A stretch of DNA of 64,000 nucleotides, from positions 30,107,501 to 30,171,500 of the forward strand of contig NC_057916.1 in assembly GCF_018873765.1 (NCBI RefSeq). Direction: 5' to 3'. This DNA is from Telopea speciosissima. Taxonomy: Eukaryota; Streptophyta; Magnoliopsida; Proteales; Proteaceae. The notes under the pieces were generated by a model, which made no database searches, was not told the DNA's origin, and saw only the letters and a list, made by a program, of their open reading frames with translations. Shown in pieces: positions 46,420 to 57,065 of this stretch; the first letter of the stretch is position 1; each line of letters opens with the position of its first letter. Both the position numbers and the translations under genes were made by a program.

Positions 46420-48830
46420 TTTCTGTGTTGGATCCATAATTCCAAAATCAAGTGTTGAAAGTCTTTGAAATCACTATTTCAGAATGATTTTAACTAGATA
46501 TGTATTTGGTACCAATTTAGTTCTTTCGGATGAGTGATTTTGCAATGTTTCTTACTCTTTTCAAATAATATTTTTGAATGGAAATTTGGTTCACATTTTT
46601 AAACTAACTCAATTCATAATTTACTTGTGGAGATGATTTCTGTAAGCATTGATCAATCACTTTAAAAACCAGTTTAAGAATCAAACAAGTGTTTCTTGAA
46701 AGAATCACTTGTAGGAACAAAAAAGGGGAAAAGTTGCATCAATGGCCAATCCTTTCACTTTTGACTTTTAAAGACAAATTAAACAAATGGAAAAAGAATG
46801 CTGCTTGGTCGGCCTCTAGATCTTGTGCCTAAGCACAGAAGCGCACACAATTACTCTCCCACCCCCATCAATTCAAAAATCTCATCATGTTGATGCCCTT
46901 AAGCATACTCTTATTGATCCTCACGCTGGTGTAGGGGCTACACAACCAGTCAGCAATCTTTTGCCACAAAGAAATTAAATAATTGAAGAGATTTTCTTAT
47001 TGGCACCCCTGAAGGTGTAAAATAAGTTGTAACCTTATTTTAAATATGTAATGGTGGTAAGAGTATCATTTCACGTGCATACTAGAAAAATGTGTATAAT
47101 AATGACATAAGGTTACATTACTTTCAAATTACTTTTAGAAATCCTTTTATACCCCTGTCTTAAAGAGCTTCTGGAAGTAAGACAAATGGCAACTTAAAAA
47201 AAAATGTCAAATTCTAAATACCTATAGAAGTCTCATTCAGACACTCCCCTAAAAATAGAAATCTTGAGATTTTGGTTGTATCATGTCAGTCTATCTAATT
47301 CTACTGATGAGGTTTGTTCTAAGAGTATAAACTCTCTTTAATTTCATTAATATATTTTTGTAACTTTCCAAACCAAAAGTTAAAAACAAAATCTCATTCC
47401 TGAGCCTTGACTTTAGTGGACTGCACTTGCTAGTTGCTATGACTATCGGCATATGCACTGTGAATTTTGATTGGATCAGCAATGCAGCAAAACAACAATT
47501 GTGTGCCCTAAATGGGGTATGACAGGTAAGGTAAAAAGGTGAGGAAGACCCATTACCTATACCCTTTATTTTCTGATCAGAATTTATCTAGAAGTAGGTA
47601 GGAGTAAGTAGTGTGGGCCGAGGCTCAGACCAAAGATGACTGAAGCCAGAGATAACTACGCGTAATCAAAGTATGGACCAGCTAAGCTTCACTTTCTTCA
47701 CTTCTTAAACGAAAGAAAGAAGACAAGGACACATTGGGTCAAGAGCCAATGGTAATGAGGCCATGGACATGGACATTGGGTCTCTGGAATCTCTTTTTAT
47801 CAAAAACTAAAAAAAAAGGTCTCTGGAATCTCTTGTGAGAGAATCTCTCCTTTACCTGTCCTATGCGGAATCTCATGACTCTAAAGTCTGACGAGGAGGG
47901 TGACATGGTTGACGCCCCATCAAAAACCAAAGAACCACACATACCCCTTTCCACACTAGCTAACTCTTTTCTATCATGTTTGTCCTAGAAAGAGGGTCTT
48001 TTTGAACTCTTAGTAGCTTCGAAGGTGAAGATAAGACTGGGCCCACAATGACAATGAGAAACCCTGAATGGAAGGAGTTGTTAAATTACCTATGGACCTG
48101 GTAACTATGCCCATCCACTCTTAGTGCTACTGCTAACCTATAGTCAGTCTCAGTCCAAAATAGCCAACATCTCATATACTTTGTTACGAAGTCAAAAGTA
48201 GATTTGTCTGTGGAAATTGAAAATGGGCTCATTCATCGAATGGTCCCTGGGAATTTGATCAAAAGTTAAAAAGCATTTTGTTCCACCACTCCCCCAGTTG
48301 AAAAGTCAGACAGAGGGTGCTCTTCGGCCTTTTTTGTTTGTTGGTTTCGGAGGGAAGGAATACTGTTCCACAGATCCTCAGGTAAATAAGACAGATTAGG
48401 TTCGAAAGAGGCGCAAGTGAATGAATCTGAATCAGCAACTTTGGAGGTAACAGAAGGAAAAGCAACTGGGGGTTTAAGTAACAGTATCCGAGTGATCCAT
48501 ATTTATACGTATAGCTGGTATAAGTCAAAAAGATGATTTTTTTTTTTTAAAAAAAATTCGCTAATTCAGAGCTTGATACCAACTGATAATTATCTATATC
48601 ATTTCAATATCTACCATACCCAATACGAGATCCGATACCATGACTTAAATCCGTGAAAACGATGACCGAGGCGAGAGAGAGAAAGAGAATCAAATGAAGG
48701 ATTTCTTACTTCTTTTTTCTCATTCAAAACTATGCATGAGACTTTCATCTTGCATGGCTCTTATGACCTCTGCACAAAGCACGCAACATTTCTCAGCTGA
48801 GGGGTGGTGGGTAATCCGAACGGCCATCCC
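46420..48830. repeat. Tandem duplication II, copy b (noncoding)
   Basis: It is colinear with 41519-43985 at an offset of about 4.9 kb. It includes a local repeat of GGTCTCTGGAATCTCTT (about 47779 and 47818). A MITE-like insertion at about 46795-46975 has no counterpart in copy a. No reading frame is conserved. Confidence 0.7.
46795..46975. mobile_element. MITE, family C (most complete copy)
   Basis: The left end AAAAGAATGCTGCTTGGTCG and, read on the opposite strand, the right end AAAAGATTGCTGACTGGTTG are terminal inverted repeats. The central sequence includes TGATGCCCTTAAGCATACTC. It is absent at the matching site of copy a (near 41925), which gives a clean presence/absence pair. Confidence 0.6.
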
Positions 48831-50287
48831 TAACTGAGGTGGATTATAATCTTACCACCATTGTCCATCCTTAACTGTGGGCCATTGCTTATACCCTGCA
48901 ACGAAGAACATAAACAAAAGAAATACGCATCCATTTCAATCTTCAATCTCAGCTGGAGGGTATCATCTGTACCACAATTCTGGGAGAGAACCGAAATTTT
49001 AAATCCTCTAGCCCAGCTTCAGCCTTCAGGAGGTTTAAGTTAGAAAACTTACAGAATACCCAGCAAGTAGCAAGAGCAGTTACCATTCACAATCCACCTC
49101 CGGCAACTGCTGCAATGCTGAAGAGTATAGGGGAACATTGCATAAAGGTTTGGGGAGACAATAACACATTCTAGTTCACACGACGATCATTCATAGCAGC
49201 AGCTAGTGTACATAGAGTGAGCAACCTTTATAAGGATAGAAAAAACATTCTTTGTAATTCTTTTTAAATGAAGGCTTCTCCCTTTCTTTACACCTTTGAA
49301 CTAATTCAAATAAAATTGAATTCCTCCAGATGGCCAGTCGTAGCACATCACAAACACATACAGGTCATCTCCTCCATCTCAAAGGCAACTGTCACCCTTA
49401 TGCACCAAGGAAAGACTGCACAGAGAAAAATGAAGATGTGGCCTGAGTGGAGTTGTCAAACATTCCAAGCAAATATTGTCTGTTTATAAACAAAGACTTG
49501 AAATTGTAGCTGTTTTAAGGAATTTTAGGTTATAGGATGTCATCAAAACAGATGCAGCATTCCATTTGAGAATATATGACTAATTAGGTTTAAGTAATTC
49601 AAATTTACAAGACAGTCTGGATGATATACCTTTTAGCCGAACAAAACAATTTCAAATAAAATTCACCAAGGCATTAGCTTCTAGTAAGAGTCATAAAGCT
49701 TGCACAACCACATGTAGGTACAGAAAAAGTAAATAATTAGTTAAATCACCAAGGAGTATGTCTACATGATTCCATGGATCAAGACCGCCCACAGGTCTTT
49801 TTTTTTTTTTTTTTTCAACATTGGTTAGTTGTTAAGATTATACAATTCATATGCACAACACCCAAAAAAAAATTGAACAAGGGTCAGAGTGACACTTAGG
49901 GAGCTTTATGCATCTTTCAGATTGACCTATGGAGTAAGGGACTAAGAAACCTGTAAGCTCAATCATTCATTTCTTAATTGTATTACACATACATCTTCCA
50001 TGTTTAGTTATAGAGATTGTTAACCATAGATCATTTAAAGGTGTTCATCCTATGAAAATCAATTCAGAGCAGGGATGTAAATGGTATACCTTAGACATGC
50101 TCTTTGAATGTGTAACTGAGACCATTGTGCATTTAGAGAATTGAAGTAGCTGGTATTCACTAAATAAGAACACCAATTATAAATCAAAGAAATCCCACAA
50201 GTTTCAGACAAAGACATGGTAATCAATTGAGTTCTAGACAGGGACACGCATAATAAATAATTAGTTAACTAACACAAAAATAATTAA
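48831..50287. other. Intergenic, no gene recognised
   Basis: AT-rich DNA with a T-run at 49799-49815. No domain, repeat family or conserved frame was identified. Confidence 0.35.
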
Positions 50288-50292
50288 TTTAC
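50288..50292. repeat. Target site duplication, left (TTTAC)
   Basis: TTTAC here is repeated exactly at 56859-56863 on the other side of the Copia element. A 5-bp duplication is standard for LTR retrotransposon integration. Confidence 0.85.
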
Positions 50293-50465
50293 TGTTAGCA
50301 GAACAATTTAGGATGCACTTCTTGAATGATCAATGTGATCATCAAGCCCTTTTATTTATAACATTCAAAGAATGGACAGAGTTACCAATAAGCCCCCTCA
50401 TAGGCGACTCTACTAGCTATGGGGGGAAAAGCCCAAAATACCTTTTCAGGTTACATCACTCAATA
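50293..50465 (-). repeat. Copia 3' LTR, 173 bp
   Basis: It aligns gap-free with 56686-56858. On the element's strand it begins TATTGAGTGATG where the other LTR has TGTTGAGTGATG, so the terminal TG has mutated to TA. It ends in CTGCTAACA. It is very short for a plant Copia LTR. Confidence 0.92.
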
Positions 50466-50478
50466 CTCCCCCCTCAAG
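50466..50478 (-). other. Copia polypurine tract
   Basis: On the element's strand CTTGAGGGGGGAG abuts the 3' LTR directly. It is the second-strand primer site, and its form (AACTTGAGGGGGGAG) is typical of plant Copia. Confidence 0.85.
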
Positions 50479-50479
50479 T

Positions 50480-51870
50480 TGGGGCATAGATATCACACAT
50501 GCCCAACTTGACCAAATTAGGATGAAACATTTTTCCACTCAATCCTTTTGTGAAGACATCAACAAGCTGATCACCTGATTTCACAAAAGGTATACAAATG
50601 TTTCCACTTTCTAACTTCTCCTTGATGAAGTGTCTTCAATCTCCACGTGCTTGGTATGGTCATGCTGTATTGGATTGTGGGCAATGTTAATTGCTGCTTT
50701 GTTGTCATAGTACAACATTATTGGACGATGAACAGAACCACTAAGATCTTGAAGTAAACTTTGAAGTCATAATAACTCACAGATTCCTTGGGCCATAGCA
50801 CGGAACTCTTCTTCAACACTGGATCTTGCCACAACATTTTGTTTCTTACTATGCCATGTGACAAGATTACCTCCTACAAATGTACAATAACCTGAAGTAG
50901 ATTTCTGATTAGGATTACCACCCCAGTCAGCATCAGTGTAAGCATCAATACAAAGATGATCATGTGGAGACAAGAGGATCCCTTTTCCTGGAGCTGACTT
51001 CAAGTAATGGAGAATGCGAAGAACAATAACCATATGAGTAGAGTAGGGATCATGCATGAATTGACTGACCAAACTCACAGAAAATGCAATGTCTGGTCTA
51101 GTGTGGGAGAGATAGATCAATTTTCCCACCAACTGTTGATAACGTCCCTTATCAACAGGATCAACATCTTTCTCTTTCAGACGAGTAGTAGCTTCCAAAG
51201 GAGTATCACAAGGATGACACCCTAACAAACCAGACTCTGAGAGTAGGTCCAGAACATGCTTCCTTTAGGAGAGAAAAATGCCTTTGGAGGAATGGGCAAC
51301 TTCAATCCCAAGGAAGTACCTTAGCTGTCCTAGATCTTTTATTTCAAATTCTCGTCCCAAGAAAATCTTTAGGTGAGAAATCTCATCAACATCATTACTG
51401 GTCACAACTATGTCATCGACATAGACTATAAGAAGGGTAATCTTATCTCCACAACGCTTGATGAAGAGGGTGTGATCAGCATTACTTTGTTTGTACCCTA
51501 CAAAAATCATGGCTTTATGGAACCTGCCAAACCAAGCCTGAGGGGACTGCTTCAGCCCATATAATGCCCCCTTCAGTCTGCAAACATTCCCATGAGTCTT
51601 GTCACATGAAAAACCTTAAGAAATCTCCATATAAACTTCCTCTTCAAGCTCTCCATGAAGAAAGGCATTTTTTACGTCCAATTGTTGCAAATCCCAACCC
51701 AGATTGATAGCATATGACAATAAAACCCGAACAGTGTTCAACTTTCCAACTGGGGCAAAAGTCTCATGGTAGTCGATCCTATAGGTGTGAGTAAACCCCT
51801 TTGCCACAAGTCTTGCCTCGTATCTATTTTGACTGACCCATCCATCTTCTGTCTGACTACAAAAACCCAT
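50480..51870 (-). pseudogene. Copia reverse transcriptase and RNase H (broken)
   Basis: The reverse transcriptase runs from [20 protein letters not shown] through [20 protein letters not shown] to the catalytic YVDD at 51413-51424 (IVYVDDIVVTSND). RNase H follows with DADWGG and SSVEEEFRAMAQG, then YYDNKAAINIAHNPIQHDHT and HVEIED. One frame is kept from 51870 down to about 50600. It is interrupted by TAA near 51613, TAA near 51262 and TGA near 50764, each explained by a C-to-T change from CAA or CGA. A one-base frameshift after HVEIED precedes the end of the RNase H region. Confidence 0.9.
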
Positions 51871-52300
51871 TTACAGCCAACTGGTTTCTTGCCTAGAGGA
51901 AGAACCACTAAATCTCACGTCTCGTTTTTGGATAAGGCTTTCATCTCTTCCATCATGACTACTTTCCACTTTGGATCTGCAATTGCCTCTTGCAACTTCT
52001 GTGGAATAGAAACAGAGGAAAAACAAGACAAAGGCACGATAGGAAGAAAACAAGGAATCATAGGAAACAACATTGGAGATGCGATGTTGGGTACAAGACC
52101 TAATGCCTTTAGGAAGAACAATAGGTAATTCAAGAGAAGGATCCTTACCAGATGGAGTAGCAGGCTCTGGATCGAGGTCTGACGATTGGAGACGAGGTAC
52201 AGTAGTGGTGGTAGTCTCAACTTGCTCCTTGTGCTTAGGGATCCGGGTATAGACTCCAACAGGAATCTGACTCACAGGTCTACGAACCAATTGCTCCTCC
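51871..52300 (-). pseudogene. Copia integrase-RT linker region
   Basis: This covers the variable region before reverse transcriptase, including the residues around KWVF just before 51870, which are in another frame. A one-base indel separates it from the main RT frame. It includes a proline/serine/threonine-rich stretch (PEPATPSGKDPSLELPIVLP). The nested element interrupts its upstream side at 52301. Confidence 0.7.
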
Positions 52301-52308
52301 TGAACAGG
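52301..52308. repeat. 8-bp target duplication, left (TGAACAGG)
   Basis: TGAACAGG here is repeated exactly at 53571-53578, bracketing the nested foldback element. Removing the insert and one copy restores the continuity of the Copia coding region. Confidence 0.85.
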
Positions 52309-53570
52309 CATAGTTCGAGAACTCCCGAGATCTCGTCGAGTTTCTCGGTTTTTCAAAATCCCGAGACGAGACTGCCTACGAGTCTCAAAATGTCAATATC
52401 TCGCCGAGATCTCTGGCGAGAGATCTCGGATTGACATAGGAAAATGCCCAAATAGGTCTTTTATGAGTGCCAGATCTCGAGATCTTGCTGGAAAATCTTG
52501 ATATACAGACACCTATCTATGCCAGGAACCAAGACAGATAAGACAGACACTTATTTATGCCTAATATCATTTAATTACTTAAGATATTATTCATAAATAA
52601 GCAAATACCCCCTATTTGAATCTAATAAAAATAGTTAAAAAATCAAATTCCAAAAGGAAAAAAAGTCAATCCCCCAGTTCAAGAACAAAAACTGGATTTT
52701 CGTCGGTAGGTGCAATTTTCAACTTTCTAATGCTGGGGTTTTTCTCAAATCTAAAAATTCCATAAATCTTAATATGGTAAAACATTGCTAAAAACCAAAA
52801 GTGTGGTAAAATATTCATTTGTTTTGATGTCCAAAAATATATTTTCATTCAGAGCGATTTTGACAACATTCGGGCACACCGAATTAAGTTTGACCGGTAC
52901 ATAACTCCTTCAATATAAATCAGATTTAAGCAATCTTTTGTCAAAATCGCTCTGAATGAAAAATATTTTTGGACATCAAAACAAATGAATATTTTACCGC
53001 ACTTTTGGTTTTTAGCAATGTTTTACCATATTAAGATTTATGGAATTTTTAGATTTAAGAAAAACCCCAGCATTAGAAAGTTGAAAATTGCACCTACCAC
53101 CGAAAATCCAGTTTTTGTTCTTGAATTGGGGGGTTGACTTTTTTCCCTTTTGGAATTTGATTTTTTAACTATTTTTATTAGATTCAAATAGGGAGTATTT
53201 GCTTATTTATGAATAGTATCTTAAGTAAATGAAATACAAATACAAAAGCATTTACTTTAATGATATTAGACATAAATAAGTGTGTTTGTCCTGGTTTCTA
53301 GCATAAGTGTCTGTCTTGCTTTCCCACTAAGTAAAACTCCTATTTGGACTTTGTTTTTGCAAAATCTGATCGTGTCATTGTGTTTAAATGACCTAAAATA
53401 GGCTGAATACCAAGTTTCAGACCTAAACTAGGTCTAAAACCCACCGAGATGAGGCTTCGAGTCGAGAAAAAAAAAAGTGCATCAACTCGGCGAGATCTCG
53501 AGGAGATCTCGACTCGACTTGGTTTTTCAAGGGTCCGAGTTGGCACCAAGACCCGAGTTTTTGAACCTTG
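52309..53570. mobile_element. Nested long-foldback hAT-type element, 1262 bp
   Basis: The ends CATAGTTCGAGAACTC and, on the opposite strand, CAAGGTTCAAAAACTC are inverted repeats of the plant hAT MITE type, with an 8-bp exact target duplication. Almost the whole element is an imperfect palindrome. The arms run inward to CAGAGCGATTTTGACAA (ending 52866) and TTGTCAAAATCGCTCTG (starting 52938), leaving a loop of only about 71 bases. Arm length is therefore about 560-630 bp. GAGATCTCG motifs recur near both ends. There is no transposase. Confidence 0.85.
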
Positions 53571-53578
53571 TGAACAGG

Positions 53579-54670
53579 AACCGAGCTAGAGGTTGGAGTA
53601 GGGGCTGAAGGAGATGGCTCCCCCTGAATAGGAACCGGTAGTATAGCAGGCACATCTTCAAAACCTGAATCATGCTCCCCCTGAAGAGGTGGCTGAGAAT
53701 AATATGCCAGGGATTCATGGAAGACAATGTCCACAGTGACCAAAGTATACCGGGTAGGAAGGTAATAACACTTGTATCCTTTTTGGGTAGCTGAGTAGCC
53801 CGAAAAGATATACCCAATGCCACGAGGATCAAGCTTACTATGAGGATGATGGTTACGAGCATAGCAAACACAACCAAATATCTTTGGTGGAACAACAAAA
53901 GAAGAACCCTAGTGAATGTCGGTGGATGCACGACCATCAAGAACACGGGTAGGCATGCAGTTTATCAGGTAGGTAGTGGTAAGGACAACATCACTCTAGT
54001 ATTGAGAAGGTACCTGCTGTGCAACATAAATGCCCGAGTAACTTCCAAGAGATGACGATTCTTTCTTTCAGCCACTCCATTCTGGGCAGGAGTGTCGACA
54101 CAGCTGGTCTGATGAAGTATCCCACTATTAGCCAAATATGTTTGGAACTGACCCTCCATGTATTCTCTGCCATTGTCGCTACGCAGAATTTTTAGAGTTT
54201 GCATTGAATTGGGTCTGAACCATACAATGAAAGAGCTGAAAACATCAAAAAACCTCACTCTTGTGCTGCATCATATACACCCAAGAGGTACAAGTATAAC
54301 AATCAATAAAAGTAACAAACCATCTATAACCAAAAATGGAAGCACAATTGGGCAGGACCCCACACATCAGTATGAACTAAAGCAAAAGGAGAAACACTTT
54401 TTTTATTCAAAGGAAAATAATTGGACCGAGTTTGTTTGGCTAAAACACAAGCCTCACATAAAAACTCATCTAGCTTACAATCTTTGACTAACTGAGGAAA
54501 TAAAAAAGCTAAATTTCGAAGAGGAGGATGGTCGAGCCGACAATGCCATAGATGGAGATCAGGAGTCGAGGCTGAGTGTAACTGATGAGCTGGAGATGAA
54601 GCTAGTGGAAGAGAAGTTTGGCCCGTGTCAAGTAGAGACCACCCCCAATTGTCGTCCCTTTCACCAGATC
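53579..54670 (-). pseudogene. Copia GAG-pre-integrase and integrase (broken)
   Basis: The HHCC zinc-binding region is LWHCRLDHPPLRNLAFLFPQ followed by DEFLCEACVLAKQTR (about 54440-54570). The integrase core follows with HTDVWGP, then LRSDNGREYM near 54160-54180 and PAQNGVAERKNRHLLEV near 54050-54090, giving the D, D and E residues. A later segment around FHESLAYYSQPPLQGEHDSG precedes the nested insertion. Several frameshifts separate these blocks. Confidence 0.88.
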
Positions 54671-55999
54671 CTATATGACACAATGAAAAGGAAAGGTGGT
54701 TATTTTGTAGTTTAAATCTTTGATAAGACTACTAATTGAAAGAAGATTAGTAGAAAAAGAGGGAATATGCAAAACAGAAGATAATGTAAGGGTAGGGGAG
54801 TAGCAAATGGAACTCTTTCCAGATATAGTACAAAGGGAACCATTAGCCACATGAGCAATGTCTTTCCCGGAAGAGGGAGAATACTGGTGAAAAATATGGA
54901 AAGAACTAGTCATGTGGTCAGTAGCACCGGAGTCTATAATCCAAGGACTAGAGACAACCGATGCACAATAACTACCGACTGGAATACCTGAAGCAAAGTG
55001 AGAACCAGAAGGGGCAGTAGGTGGAGCTGAACAGGCCTTTAGCATGCGACAGAAAGCTAGAAGTTCATCCAGAGTGAGATCAATGTCTGTAGAAGGGGCA
55101 GCAGCAGTAGTTTCAGTGTGATTAGCCTTGGACTTGGACTTCCCACGACCACGTTTCACCTCAAAGTCAGCAGGTTTCCCATGTAATTTCCAGCAAGTAG
55201 CCTTAGTGTTGTTGCAGTGTTCACATTTTACAGGCTCCTTGGAGGCAGCATTACCACCACCGGTTATGCTAATGGAAGTAGGGCTGGAACCAGCATGTAA
55301 GGCAGATGTATCAATAGTAGTGGTGTGCAACATAGCAGCCCTACGAGTCTCCTCAGTATGAACCAAAGAAAAGGACTGCTCTAATGTAGGGAAAGGAGAT
55401 CGGCTAAGCGCTTAAACACGAATGGGATCATATTCAACATTCAGGCCTGCCAAGAAGTCATAGACACGAATTTTGTCCACGTGTTTGCAATAGGCAGCAA
55501 TATCAGCTGCAGTGGAAGGCTGAAAATCTGAGTAGTGATCCAATTGCTGCCATAAACTCTTTAGGGCAGCATAGTATTTAGAGACTGACAGTTCCTTCTG
55601 TGTGGTGTCATGAACCTTCTTTCAAATCTCATACACCTAAGCATCATTCCTTACCCGCCCATAAGTCTCCTTGGCAGCACTCCATATTTGATGGGCTGTA
55701 TCCAATAATAATAAGTAGTTGCTAGAGAGGTCAGGTTGCATAGAGTGCAGCAAATAGGACATCACCATAGCATCATTGAAAACCCATCGATCCTAAAGAG
55801 GACCAGTTTCGGCTGGCTTTGTGTCACTTCCAATAATATGTCTAGTAAATCCTCAACCAACAATGGTCAAATAAGTAGATCTGGACCACATTAAGTAGTT
55901 TGTTCCATCGAGTTTAATAGGAGCAGCGAAAGGTAAATATTCAGTCCGTGTCTGTCTGTCAATTCCAGAAGTAGCAGTAGTAAGATTTGAACCCGACAT
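54671..55999 (-). pseudogene. Copia gag-protease, one frame with six stops
   Basis: From ATG at 55999 the frame reads MSGSNLTTATSGIDRQTRTE and LDGTNYLMWSRS (typical Copia gag). It continues through a shortened zinc-knuckle-like CEHCNNTKATCWKLHG to the protease site WIIDSGATDHMT near 54910-54945. The frame is unbroken by indels over 443 codons. It contains six stops at 55853-55855 (TGA), 55793-55795 (TAG), 55637-55639 (TAG), 55622-55624 (TGA), 55412-55414 (TAA) and 54671-54673 (TAG). Each fits a single C-to-T or G-to-A transition from Arg, Gln or Trp codons. The knuckle lacks its His position. Confidence 0.9.
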
Positions 56000-56673
56000 A
56001 CTTGCAAAACCAAGCAACAGAACCGGCAAGGAATGGATAACTCAACAGAACCAGCAAGGTGTCGATGCAGCCAGCCAAAAGAAGAACTGGAAAAGGAGAT
56101 CGATATTTGGAAAATCGATCCAAGAAGAAGAAGACCTGGATTTTTCAAAAAAACTCAGTAGATGTAGCTGATATTAGGATCAAGTGCACCTCTGGTATGG
56201 ATAGAACTCCCCTCAAAAGATCAGCAAGAGTTGACAACCCTAACCCTAAAATCGATAAATGTCAAGGTTTTCAAAAACACTGAAAGTTGAGATCAATGTA
56301 GGGTAGGGGGCTTCAATTGTTGATGATGACTTGTGATAAATGCTGTCCAAGGCTGCCAGAATGGATCTCCAATACGAACAAATCTCCAGTGGTAATCGAG
56401 ACTTGATCTTCAAGAAAGAGGAATCTCCAAAAATCGCAGAAGAGAGGACAGCAGCATCTATTGCAGAAAACTTCTTTACATCATTGATTGATGAGTTAAC
56501 ATAAAGGGCAGCAACTAGATCATTCAATCACCTCCTTAGTGCTGCCCTTTAATAAGGGTGGAAAAAAACAGAAAAAAAAAAGGAGAAGAAGAAGAGACCG
56601 AGAAAAAGAGAGAAGAAGATGAAGAGAAGGAAAAAACGATGGGGGTGTTCTGAAACCTAGATCAGATTAGTTA

Positions 56674-56685
56674 GCTCTGATACCA
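56674..56685 (-). other. Copia primer binding site (initiator Met tRNA)
   Basis: On the element's strand TGGTATCAGAGC directly follows the 5' LTR. It is complementary to the 3' end of plant initiator methionine tRNA, the usual primer for Copia. Confidence 0.92.
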
Positions 56686-56858
56686 TGTTAGCAGAACAAT
56701 TTAGGATGCGATGCTTGAATGATCCATGTGATCATCAAGCCCTTTTGTTTATCACATTCAAAGAATGGACAGAATTACAAACAAGCTCCCTCATAGCTGA
56801 CTCTACTAGCTATGGGGGGAAAAGCCCAAAATACCCTTTCAGGTGACATCACTCAACA
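56686..56858 (-). repeat. Copia 5' LTR, 173 bp
   Basis: It aligns without gaps to 50293-50465 and retains proper TG and CA ends (TGTTGAGTGATG to CTGCTAACA on the element's strand). The right-hand TTTAC target copy follows at 56859-56863. Confidence 0.93.
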
Positions 56859-56928
56859 TTTACAATTGGTGTGATTCACATTTTTTCATCATTTAGGGTA
56901 TAATGAGTATATTATTAGTTTAGGAGTA

Positions 56929-57058
56929 CATAGTTGTTAAGGCGCCTAGGCGAACCAAGGCGGTTGAGAGGGTTAAAAAGCAAGGCGACACGGTGTCGCC
57001 TATGCGAACAAGGTGACACTAGAAATCAAGGCGAGGGCAAGGCGTCGCCTGACAACTA
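56929..57058. mobile_element. Short hAT-like MITE, 130 bp
   Basis: The left end CATAGTTGTTAAGGCG and, on the opposite strand, the right end TAGTTGTCAGGCG are inverted repeats. AGGAGTA is repeated on both sides (56922-56928 and 57059-57065). The interior is rich in AAGGCG and GGCGACAC motifs and GC-rich compared with its flanks. Confidence 0.65.
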
Positions 57059-57065
57059 AGGAGTA

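Larger units (their letters stand above)
50293..56858 (-). mobile_element. Copia LTR retrotransposon, complete but dead
   Basis: The element is 6566 bp including a 1262-bp nested insertion, so it was about 5.3 kb originally. In order on the minus strand it has a 5' LTR (56686-56858), a primer binding site, gag and protease, integrase, reverse transcriptase, RNase H, a polypurine tract and a 3' LTR (50293-50465). Integrase before reverse transcriptase identifies Ty1/Copia. It is flanked by the TTTAC duplication. The LTRs differ at 15 of 173 positions by my count (about 91% identity). Coding frames are interrupted by stops and a few frameshifts. The lineage within Copia was not assigned. Confidence 0.95.

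Noticed and set aside
52186..52848. Reading frames within the nested foldback element and its left flank
   Set aside because: They lie in the palindromic arms, with no transposase motif, and one is the antisense of the Copia region.
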